Notes: generated by a model not told the origin, from the letters alone. Numbered from the stretch's first letter, positions 1 through 5,800 are shown. The stretch: DNA of 5,870 nt from Candidatus Krumholzibacteriia bacterium (GCA_030643455.1 DAOWLV010000223.1:1-5870); one strand, 5' to 3'. Numbers and translations are program-made.

Positions 1-963
1 ATGTCCGTGACGGGCGGCGCGGCGCAGAATCCGTCGCACCACGTACCCGCGCCCTTCGTTGGAGGGAATGGCCCCGTCGGTGATGGTGAAGGTCACGGCC
101 CGGGCGTGGTCGGCGATGACCTGCATGCTGATCCGGTCCTCGCCCTCGGGACGGCGGCCGGAAATTTCCGCCATCTTTGCAATGAGAGGCGTGAAAAGAT
201 CCGTATCGTAGTTGCTCTTCTTGCCCTGGATCACTGCCACCAGGCGTTCGAAACCCAGCCCGGTGTCCACGCTCTTCATGGGGAGCGGATTCAGGGTGCC
301 GTCTTTTTGCCGGTCGAATTCCATGAAGACGTGATTCCACAGCTCCAGCCACCGGTCGCAATCGCAGACTCCCACGGCACACCCTTTGGCATGGTCGCAC
401 TTCATGTCCGGGCCCTGGTCGTAATGGATTTCCGTGCAGGGGCCGCAGGGCCCGGTGTCTGCCATGGACCAGAAATTCTCTTCGTCCCCCTTGTCCAGGT
501 CCCCCAGGCGGACGATCCGCTCGGTGGGGATCCCCACTTCCTTTTCCCAGATGGAGTAGGATTCATTGTCGTCCTTGTAGACCGAAACCCAGAGCTTGTC
601 CGCAGCCAGACCCATGGTATCGGTGAGGAATTCCCAGCCCCAGAGAATCGATTCCTTCTTGTAGTAGTCGCCGAAAGACCAGTTTCCCAGCATTTCGAAA
701 AAGGTGTGATGACGAGCGTCCTTGCCCACCTCTTCCAAATCGTTATGTTTGCCCGAAACGCGCATGCATTTCTGCACCGAAGCGGCCCGTTTGTAGTCGC
801 GATGCTCCAGGCCCAGGAAAACGCCCTTGAACTGGTTCATGCCCGCGTTCGTGAACAGCAGGGTCGGGTCGTCCCTGGGCACCAGGGTGGACGAAGACAC
901 GACCTGGTGCCGGTGCCTGGCGAAAAATTCCAGGAAACTCGAGCGGATTTCTTTGGCTTCCAA
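1..963 (-). CDS. alaS: Alanyl-tRNA synthetase, N-terminal 321 residues (runs off the left edge)
   Basis: This enzyme activates alanine with ATP and charges tRNA-Ala in the cytoplasm. The visible part is the class II catalytic core and the beginning of the tRNA-recognition region. Landmarks in order are KEIRSSFLEFF (about 4-14), DDPTLLFTNAGMNQFK (31-46), SVQKCMRVSGKHNDLEEVG (62-80), HHTFFEMLGNWSFGDYYKK (85-103), DTGPCGPCTEIHYD (169-182), RWLELWNHVFMEF (204-216), DTGLGFERL (233-241), YDTDLF (252-257), and DHARAVTFTITDG followed by the NEGRGYVVRRILRRAARHG block (285-320). A Cys cluster (C189, C195, C200, C202) precedes the RWLELWN motif, as in many non-gammaproteobacterial AlaS proteins. The start is TTG at 963-961. 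The frame has a TGA at 1002-1000 and no ATG or GTG between it and the conserved N-terminus, and GGGAG lies 7 bases upstream of the TTG. Usual family length is about 870-900 residues, so roughly 60% lies outside the window. Confidence 0.97.
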   Translation of the reverse strand, partial: MEAKEIRSSFLEFFARHRHQVVSSSTLVPRDDPTLLFTNAGMNQFKGVFLGLEHRDYKRAASVQKCMRVSGKHNDLEEVGKDARHHTFFEMLGNWSFGDYYKKESILWGWEFLTDTMGLAADKLWVSVYKDDNESYSIWEKEVGIPTERIVRLGDLDKGDEENFWSMADTGPCGPCTEIHYDQGPDMKCDHAKGCAVGVCDCDRWLELWNHVFMEFDRQKDGTLNPLPMKSVDTGLGFERLVAVIQGKKSNYDTDLFTPLIAKMAEISGRRPEGEDRISMQVIADHARAVTFTITDGAIPSNEGRGYVVRRILRRAARHGH

Positions 964-970
964 AATTCTG

Positions 971-975
971 CTCCC
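971..975 (-). promoter_or_regulatory. Ribosome binding site that supports the TTG start of alaS
   Basis: On the minus strand the sequence GGGAG lies 7 bases before the TTG at 963-961. The next in-frame codon upstream that could be a usual start does not exist before the TGA at 1002-1000, so this site and the N-terminal conservation together fix the start. Confidence 0.7.
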
Positions 976-976
976 G

Positions 977-1016
977 TCCGGAAAACCCGGATTTATTGTT
1001 CATTCCGCCAAGGAAT
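977..1016 (-). repeat. Two small inverted repeats in the alaS leader
   Basis: Two perfect 5-bp inverted repeats, each with a 5-base loop, lie just upstream of the alaS ribosome binding site. One is TCCGG/CCGGA (977-981 with 987-991) and the other is ATTCC/GGAAT (1002-1006 with 1012-1016). They could form weak hairpins in the alaS transcript. Stems this short can occur by chance, and no T tract follows them in either direction, so they are not terminators. A role in alaS control is only speculation. Confidence 0.3.
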
Positions 1017-1082
1017 TGCCGAAACACAAATGTGGTACTGGTTTACCGCCTACTGGGCAGGTGGACCATCCCGAAGTTTAAA

Positions 1083-1112
1083 CGGCGCGGAAGACAAGGT
1101 CAACCCGCGCCG
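1083..1112 (+). repeat. 8-bp perfect GC-rich inverted repeat in the operon leader
   Basis: CGGCGCGG (1083-1090) and CCGCGCCG (1105-1112) are perfect reverse complements, separated by a 14-base loop. The loop contains AAGGTCAAC (1096-1104), which differs by one base from AAGGTCACC (1157-1165), the segment immediately before the first start codon of the operon. No T tract follows, so it is not a typical terminator. It may form a hairpin in the 5' leader of the operon mRNA, if transcription starts upstream of it. Confidence 0.5.
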
Positions 1113-1119
1113 GAAAGAC

Positions 1120-1143
1120 GGCCAAGGCAGGCGGCCTTTGGCC
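1120..1143 (+). repeat. Second stem-loop in the operon leader, ending 22 bases before the first start codon
   Basis: GGCCAA (1120-1125) pairs with TTGGCC (1138-1143). The stem extends by a G-T pair (1126/1137) and a G-C pair (1127/1136) to 8 pairs, with an 8-base loop. Together with the inverted repeat at 1083-1112 it makes a tandem pair of hairpins directly ahead of the ribosome binding site at 1157-1160. No run of T follows. A role in translational control is inference. Confidence 0.45.
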
Positions 1144-1165
1144 AGGCCAGGATCAAAAGGTCACC

Positions 1166-1528
1166 ATGCGGAATATCCTGCATTACCTGATTTCCATCCT
1201 GCTGTGGATCCTCTTCGGCTACTACTGGTATGTGGTGGTCGAGCGCCAGATCAGCCCCGAAAGCCTCCAGCCCCTGGTCATTTTGATAGGGATCACGGTG
1301 CTGGGCCTGGTGACCACCCTCTGGTGGATCGCCCACAACAAACGCATCGCCGCGAAGGGCAAACGGAAGACCCTGATGCCGCCGCCGATTGAACCCTTCG
1401 AGTTCGACAGCCTGAACCGGCCCATCCTGGGCCCCGCCATGCCCCGTCTCAAGGCCGCTTACATGGTTACCGTCAGTGTGGATCAGGGCAACAAGGTCTA
1501 CAGCATCGATCGGGAGGGGGACTCCTGA
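1166..1528 (+). CDS. PgaD-like inner-membrane subunit of a PNAG-type polysaccharide synthase
   Basis: This 120-residue protein has two predicted membrane helices near its N-terminus (about 5-25 and 35-56) and a cytoplasmic, proline-containing tail. This is the architecture of PgaD (about 137 residues in E. coli), which partners the glycosyltransferase PgaC in making poly-beta-1,6-N-acetylglucosamine. Directly after the second helix it has W54-I-A-H-N58-K59. From memory, the W-x3-N-K residues of E. coli PgaD at the same position (N75 and K76) are implicated in the response to cyclic-di-GMP; the exact alignment needs checking. The assignment rests on topology, this motif and position: its TGA overlaps the ATG of the glycosyltransferase by one base (1528), so the two are probably translationally coupled. 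AAAAGG lies five bases before the start. It is the first gene of the operon. PgaD proteins diverge quickly, so sequence alone would not be conclusive. Confidence 0.72.
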   Translation: MRNILHYLISILLWILFGYYWYVVVERQISPESLQPLVILIGITVLGLVTTLWWIAHNKRIAAKGKRKTLMPPPIEPFEFDSLNRPILGPAMPRLKAAYMVTVSVDQGNKVYSIDREGDS

Positions 1529-2797
1529 TGGATCTCTATTCCCTACTGGTGCGGTTCGAGGCCTCCCCTTTCTATATGGCCCTGCTGATCTACTTCGCCT
1601 GGTATCCTTTGGCCACCAGCGTGATGTGGATCTTCACCTCCATCCTGTTCTTCCGCCAGAAGGAGGTCGGTGAAACCGACTTCTACGATTCCCTGGGGGA
1701 CAGCGACTCCAAGCCCATGGTTTCGTTCGTCATTCCGGCATTCAACGAGGAAAAGAACATCGCCGCCACACTGGTCGGTGTTCTCAAGGTCAACTACCCC
1801 AATTTCGAAGTGATGGTCATCGATGACTGCTCCACCGACGGCACCCTGGCCGCCATCCAGCCATATCTGCTGGATTCCAGGGTCCGTCTGGTTCGCAAGC
1901 TGGTCAACGAAGGCAAGGCCATGGCGCTGAACGACGCCATCCCCCTGACCCGGGGGGAACTGCTTTTCATCATGGATGCGGACGCCATTCCCATCCCGGA
2001 CGTCCTGAAGTATTTCGTGCCCCATTTCCGGTCGCCCCGCTGCGGCGCGGTGACCGGCAACCCGCGGGTCGCCAACCGGGACAGTTTCCTGGCCAAGCTG
2101 CAGTCGATCGAATTCGCCTCGATCATCTCCCGGATGCGCAGGGCCCAGGGGGCCTGGGGCCGGATCATGCCGATGGGCGGTGTGGTCGGCATCTTCCGCC
2201 GCCCCGCCCTGTTCGACGTGGGCCTGTACAGCCCGGAAATGGCCACCGAGGACATCGACCTGACCTGGCGCCTGCAGATGCGCCACTGGGATGTCCGGTA
2301 CGAATCGCGCGCCGTGATGTGGATGCGCGTCCCCCAGTCTCTCAGGGGCTTGTGGTTGCAGCGTCGGCGCTGGTCCCTGGGCCTGAGCCAGGTCTTGACC
2401 CGGCACGGGCGCGAGCTTCTGGACTGGAAACAACGCCGGTTCTGGCCCGTGCTGATCGAGGCCAATCTGTCGGTGGTGTGGGCCTACAGCTACGTGGCCC
2501 TGACCATCATCTGGCTGGCCAGCTACGCGGAGGGCTACCCCCCCCGGGGAGCCTCTCCCATCCCCAACTTCTGGGGGGATGGTGATCGCCACCATGTGCC
2601 TGGTGCAGCTGTTGACCGGAGTCATCCTGGACCGCGCCTACGACCAGGTCCTGAAGAAGTATTTCATCGTGGCGGTTTTCTATCCGTTGATCTACTGGAT
2701 CCTGATGGCCGTCATCACCGTGACCACCGCCCCGGTGGGCCTGAACGTCAACCGTCAGAAACGCAAGTACACGCTCTGGAAACCCGTGCGGGAGTGA
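1528..2797 (+). CDS. PgaC-like processive family-2 glycosyltransferase, interrupted by a one-base frameshift
   Basis: This is the likely polymerase of a poly-N-acetylglucosamine-type exopolysaccharide, using UDP-GlcNAc in the inner membrane. It has an N-terminal membrane helix (about 15-42) and then a GT2 domain with IPAFNEEKNI (69-78), VIDDCSTDGT (97-106), NEGKAMALNDA (127-137), the metal-binding DAD (150-152), MGGVVGIFRR (216-225), the catalytic-base motif TEDID (240-244) and QRRRW (278-282). A further membrane helix lies at about 312-334. Residues 1-350 are in one frame. The natural continuation, beginning MVIATMCLVQ at 2579 and ending with TGA at 2795-2797, is in the next frame. It supplies two more helices and a basic tail, for a total of about 422 residues against 441 in E. 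coli PgaC. Dropping one G from the run at 2573-2578 joins them as NFWG-MVIATM. GGGAGGGGG precedes the ATG. As written, the gene cannot make its C-terminus. Confidence 0.9.
2573..2578 (+). other. G6 homopolymer, probable site of the frameshift in the glycosyltransferase gene
   Basis: The upstream frame reads TTC TGG GGG GAT GGT. With five Gs instead of six it reads TTC TGG GGG ATG GTG ATC, which restores the PgaC family pattern of a W-G pair leading into a membrane helix with C-L-x-Q. This could be a sequencing or assembly error, a real inactivating or phase-variable mutation, or, much less likely, a recoding site. The sequence does not decide between them. Confidence 0.75.
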
Positions 2798-2799
2798 CC

Positions 2800-4338
2800 A
2801 TGATCAGCAACCGGCACCGATTGACCGCCCTGCTGCTCCTGTTGATCGCCACGGGAGCTTGTGGATCGGTCCGTGCAGCGGTTGCCCAGGAGGTAGTCGA
2901 AGAGGCAGCCGAAGGGGTGGTTGAAGAGGCTGTTGCGGACACTTCCGGGGTGGAAACCGAAAAAATCATCAACCCCGAACTGGCCCAGACCAGGGTGAAC
3001 GAGGCACGGGAAGCCGCGAGCCGGGATCAGCACCACGAGGCCGTGGCCAACTACCTGGAGGCTCTGGCCAGCGACGCCACCCTTGTCCCGACCGTGGCTC
3101 AGGAAATCGCCTACCAGAAGCTGTGGAGACAGGACGCAGAAAAAGCCATCTTCTATTTCCGCAGGTATCTCGCCCGGCATCCTGACCAGAGCAACCGGAA
3201 CGTCCGCAAGGGCCTGGCCCTGGCCTACAGCTGGAGCGGGCGGCAGGCCGAAGCGATCGCCCTGTACCGGGAACTGGTGGCCGAAGACCCCTCCGACGGC
3301 GGCGCCAGGATCGGCCTGGGCCGAAGCCTGATCTGGGACAACCGGCTGCATGAGGGATTCACGGTCGTGCGCACGGTCGAGGACGAATTCCCCGCCGAAA
3401 CAGGTCCTGGCCGGGAGAGCTCCAAGTTCCTGTTGACGGTGCTGGACGGTTACACTCCCCACCTGGAAATGCGGGCGGACGCCAGCTGGGATTCCGATGA
3501 TCTGGACATCTACCGGGTGACCGCCACGGGGACCTTTACCGTGTTCGGCAACAAGCTTCTTCAGGCCATCCCGTCCCTGGCCGTTTACAAACAACCCGGA
3601 CAGGATGACATCACCAACCTGAAACTCGGAGCGGGATTCATCACCCCTCTGGCTCACAACTGGGCCCTGCACGCGTACGGCTGGCTCGAGCGCTTCCGCA
3701 CGAGCGAACCCCTGTTCGGCGGAACCGAAAACCTGGACTGGGATCGCTTCGGCGGGGATCTTTGGTTCACCTGGATCGCCCAGCCCCGCCTGAGGATCGA
3801 TTTCGGAGGCACTTCCCAACCCGTGGAGACCTTTATCGCCCTGAACAACAAAATCGGATTCAAGCAGGCCAACCTGTCGGCGGGATGGCGCTTCGCGCGC
3901 CACTTCACCCTGGGCGCCTCGGGCCAGATGGCCGACTACAGCGACGGCAACGAAAAACTCAAGGGCAGCCTGCGCCTGGATTGGCGGCGGGAAGGCCGCT
4001 GGGAAATCATTGCAGGTCCCGTGCTGACCTATATGGATTTCTCCATCCCCTATCCCGGTGGATACTGGGCGCCCGACTGGGTCCGCAATGGCAGCCTCGA
4101 GGCCACCTTGATGACCCGGACCGGCCGCATGACATACAAACTCAACGGCAGCATCGGGCTGGAACAGGAACTGGGCAACGACACCCTGACCGTGGGCGGG
4201 GCCTCGGGCCGCGTCGGCTGGCGCTTCAGCCGGGGCTGGTTGGCCGCCCGGGAAGGCGGCTACTCCAGATCCTCGTTCGCGACCGCCAGCGGGTACAGCC
4301 GCACCTTCGCCAACTTGTCCGTGCGGGCCCTCTTCTGA
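2800..4338 (+). CDS. TPR plus beta-barrel outer-membrane exopolysaccharide exporter (PgaA-like/YaiO-like)
   Basis: This 512-residue protein begins with a signal sequence (basic MISNRHR, then a leucine-rich core at about 8-17). A cleavage site after VRA or AVA at about 26-29 is plausible; C21 could instead be a lipid-modified cysteine, but its context (TGAC) is a weak lipobox. An acidic low-complexity stretch with a repeated VVEEA (32-46) follows. Residues about 62-200 form helical TPR-type repeats, including EAVANYLEAL, EKAIFYFRRYLARHP and EAIALYRELVAEDP. From about 220 to the end are alternating aromatic and hydrophobic strands of a beta-barrel, ending in F, the usual signal for outer-membrane insertion. 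PgaA has the same order of parts but about 807 residues, so this is a short version. The start follows the glycosyltransferase TGA by two bases, and GGGAG (2790-2794) is its ribosome site. Its likely job is to pass the deacetylated glycan through the outer membrane. A YaiO-type barrel is an alternative label. Confidence 0.82.
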   Translation: MISNRHRLTALLLLLIATGACGSVRAAVAQEVVEEAAEGVVEEAVADTSGVETEKIINPELAQTRVNEAREAASRDQHHEAVANYLEALASDATLVPTVAQEIAYQKLWRQDAEKAIFYFRRYLARHPDQSNRNVRKGLALAYSWSGRQAEAIALYRELVAEDPSDGGARIGLGRSLIWDNRLHEGFTVVRTVEDEFPAETGPGRESSKFLLTVLDGYTPHLEMRADASWDSDDLDIYRVTATGTFTVFGNKLLQAIPSLAVYKQPGQDDITNLKLGAGFITPLAHNWALHAYGWLERFRTSEPLFGGTENLDWDRFGGDLWFTWIAQPRLRIDFGGTSQPVETFIALNNKIGFKQANLSAGWRFARHFTLGASGQMADYSDGNEKLKGSLRLDWRREGRWEIIAGPVLTYMDFSIPYPGGYWAPDWVRNGSLEATLMTRTGRMTYKLNGSIGLEQELGNDTLTVGGASGRVGWRFSRGWLAAREGGYSRSSFATASGYSRTFANLSVRALF

Positions 4339-4350
4339 TGGGGTGAATCG

Positions 4351-5394
4351 ATGAACAAGACCTTCCCCATCCGCTTCCTCGTTCTTTTCCTGATGACGGC
4401 GGCCGTTTTATCGGTCTTTGGCTGCGGGGGTGAGTCCGATTCCGTGGATACCGAGGACCTGTCGGGTTACCACCTTGATCCCCCCGAACTGGCTGGCGGC
4501 GGCTTCCCTCCCATCGAGGATGGAGTGCCGGTCTTCTGCTATCACTACTTCCGCTCCGGCTTCGACGGGGTCTATCTCCTGAAGGTCCTGGGTTCGGTCC
4601 TGTTCGGCATGCCGGCCCTCGGCCCGCGGGAATTCTGGACCACCCCCGTGGGCGAATTCGAAAAGCACCTGCGCTATTTCAGGGACACCAACACGGTCGT
4701 CATGACCCTCGATGAAGTGGCGGACCTGCTGGAAGCGGGAGAAGATCTTCCAGTCCGGGCCGTGGTCCTGACCATCGACGACGCCGACCAGAGCGTCTTC
4801 AAGCTGGCCTATCCCCTGTTGAAGGAATACGGCATGAGGGCTCACCTGTTTGTCCCCACCGCCAAAGCTGGCGGTCCGTGGAGCGAGCTCGACGTCTGCA
4901 CCTGGGATCAGTTGAGCGAGATGGCTGCTTCTGGACACATCATCGTCGAATCCCACACCCGCGACCTTCATTTCAAGGTACGGGTCGGCGGCCACCTGGA
5001 TCCGGTTTTCCTCCATCCGGACCGGATTCCCCAACAAGCCCGGCTACGGAACCTGGGCGATCTCGCCCGGCTGGAAAGAACAGACCCTCAGACCGACCTT
5101 ACAGACAACCTACCGGAGATGTTGGCCGGACCGTATGCGGCAGTTGCCGCGGATCTGGTGTCGAGTCGGATGGATATCCAGGCGGGGACCGGAACCAGGC
5201 CTGCGTGGTTGGCCTGGCCCTACGGGTTCGCCACCGACGAACTGGACAGTCTCAGCAGGTTGGTGGGTTTCAGGGGCACGGTCAGCCTGCATCCCAAGGC
5301 TTTTTCGGTGCGGGATTCGACCTTGCAGGTCGGCCGCTTCGCTTTGACCGCCAAGAGCACTCTCAGCCACATCGCCAACGTATACCCCCGCTGA
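4351..5394 (+). CDS. Lipoprotein polysaccharide N-deacetylase (PgaB N-domain/IcaB-like, CE4 fold)
   Basis: This 347-residue protein probably removes acetyl groups from poly-N-acetylglucosamine in the periplasm, a step needed for export. The N-terminus has a hydrophobic segment ending VFGC, so C25 is the likely lipid-modified cysteine. The NodB-type motifs are in order: VFCYHYF (61-67), LTIDDA with D143 and D144, SHTRDLH with H202 and H207, AWPYG (288-292) and a late LHP (313-315). The five-residue spacing of the His pair equals that of the metal-binding His pair in E. coli PgaB as I recall it. Two oddities stand out. The usual TFDDG is TIDDA, and a hydrophobic segment (about 71-90) lies between the CYH motif and the FWTTP segment. 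There is no C-terminal glycoside-hydrolase domain, which makes E. coli PgaB about twice as long. It is the last gene of the operon, 12 bases after the exporter, with GGGGTG as a modest ribosome site. The residues needed for metal binding look complete. Confidence 0.87.
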   Translation: MNKTFPIRFLVLFLMTAAVLSVFGCGGESDSVDTEDLSGYHLDPPELAGGGFPPIEDGVPVFCYHYFRSGFDGVYLLKVLGSVLFGMPALGPREFWTTPVGEFEKHLRYFRDTNTVVMTLDEVADLLEAGEDLPVRAVVLTIDDADQSVFKLAYPLLKEYGMRAHLFVPTAKAGGPWSELDVCTWDQLSEMAASGHIIVESHTRDLHFKVRVGGHLDPVFLHPDRIPQQARLRNLGDLARLERTDPQTDLTDNLPEMLAGPYAAVAADLVSSRMDIQAGTGTRPAWLAWPYGFATDELDSLSRLVGFRGTVSLHPKAFSVRDSTLQVGRFALTAKSTLSHIANVYPR

Positions 5395-5397
5395 TCA
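5392..5397. other. Abutting convergent stop codons sharing TGATCA
   Basis: The plus-strand deacetylase gene ends with TGA at 5392-5394 and the minus-strand yjbQ ends with TGA read from 5397-5395. Together they form the palindrome TGATCA with no intergenic base. There is no room for a terminator between the genes, and I see no hairpin with a T tract nearby. A GGAGCTCC palindrome at 5398-5405 is not followed by Ts. Confidence 0.85.
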
Positions 5398-5796
5398 GGA
5401 GCTCCCGGACAGGGCACGGACCCAGATCCGGCGCCGGCGCGGCCCGTCGAAATCGCAGAACCAGATCTTCTGCCAGGTGCCCAGGCCGAGGCGACCGCCC
5501 GAAACGATCACCATGACCGAACTGCCGAACATGCTGGCCTTGATGTGGGCCGCAGCGTTGCCTTCAGCGTGAAGGTAGCCGTCCCGCCAGGGAACCAGGC
5601 GGTCAAGGGCCGCGGTCATGTCGGTGACCACGTCAGGGTCGGCGCCCTCGTTGATGGTCACCGCGGCGGTGGTGTGGGGATTGAAAACCACGACTACCCC
5701 CTCCTGCAAACCCAGGTCCGAGACCGCGGCCTGGACTTCGTTTGTCAGATCAACGAAATCGGTTCGGGCTCCGGTCTGCAGCGTGATCTCCCGCAT
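5395..5796 (-). CDS. yjbQ: YjbQ/UPF0047 family protein, putative secondary thiamine-phosphate synthase
   Basis: This is a complete 133-residue member of the small YjbQ family. Conserved blocks are NPHTTAAVTINEGADPDV (39-56), HAEGNAAAHIKASMFGSS (76-93), SGGRLGLGTWQKIWFCDFDG (99-118) and PRRRRIWV (119-126), with the family's invariant His, Asn, Glu and Gly residues present. E. coli YjbQ has been reported to give weak thiamine-phosphate synthase activity in thiE-deficient cells, but the true physiological role of the family is unclear, so the function should be read as tentative. The ATG at 5796-5794 has a near-perfect ribosome site, AAGGAGG (minus strand of 5801-5807). It starts 22 bases after the glutamine synthetase stop and is probably co-transcribed with it. 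Its stop codon abuts that of the deacetylase gene on the opposite strand with no bases between. Confidence 0.93.
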   Translation of the reverse strand: MREITLQTGARTDFVDLTNEVQAAVSDLGLQEGVVVVFNPHTTAAVTINEGADPDVVTDMTAALDRLVPWRDGYLHAEGNAAAHIKASMFGSSVMVIVSGGRLGLGTWQKIWFCDFDGPRRRRIWVRALSGSS

Positions 5797-5800
5797 GGTC

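Larger units (their letters stand above)
964..1165. other. Divergent intergenic region between alaS and the exopolysaccharide operon
   Basis: This 202-bp gap must hold the alaS promoter (minus strand) and probably the promoter of the plus-strand operon. It is visibly richer in A and T between about 991 and 1082 than the genes around it, which suits a promoter. I could not find a convincing pair of -35 and -10 boxes on either strand, nor a sigma-54 site with correctly spaced GG and GC. The half nearest the operon holds two GC-rich inverted repeats (listed separately). A palindrome GTTTAAAC lies at 1076-1083. No small gene or RNA gene was recognised here. Confidence 0.6.

Noticed and set aside
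743..1027. Minus-strand ATG frame of 94 codons overlapping the alaS start
   Set aside because: It is in a different frame from alaS. The true frame begins at the TTG at 963 and matches the AlaS N-terminus.
1031..1046. Sigma-54 promoter at TGGTAC in the intergenic region
   Set aside because: The GC pair required ten bases after the GG is absent (AC is found), so it does not fit the -24/-12 pattern.
964..1082. T-box or other riboswitch in the alaS leader
   Set aside because: The leader is short, has only two 5-bp stems and no terminator with a T tract; no T-box consensus was seen.
1..1392. Long open plus-strand frame of 463 codons across the alaS region
   Set aside because: It lies antisense to alaS, whose minus-strand frame matches the family without interruption. 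The product has no recognisable domain, and it runs across the intergenic region and into the PgaD gene out of frame.
2573..2579. Programmed -1 ribosomal frameshift at the G-rich heptamer
   Set aside because: The shift needed is +1 (or -2), not -1, and there is no recognised stimulatory element. An indel is the simpler explanation.
1543..2625. Minus-strand open frame of 360 codons opposite the glycosyltransferase
   Set aside because: It is a shadow in GC-rich DNA. The product is rich in G, D, H and Q with no domain, and the opposite strand encodes clear GT2 motifs.
1528..2797. Cellulose synthase (BcsA) as the identity of the glycosyltransferase
   Set aside because: There is no PilZ domain, the protein is about 422 residues rather than 700 or more, and the neighbours are a PgaD-like subunit and an N-deacetylase.
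2755..3903. Minus-strand open frame of 382 codons opposite the exporter
   Set aside because: Same reasoning: low-complexity composition and no domain, while the plus strand shows signal peptide, TPRs and barrel strands.
4408..5037. Minus-strand open frame of 209 codons opposite the deacetylase
   Set aside because: The plus-strand frame carries all the deacetylase motifs; the minus-strand product has none.
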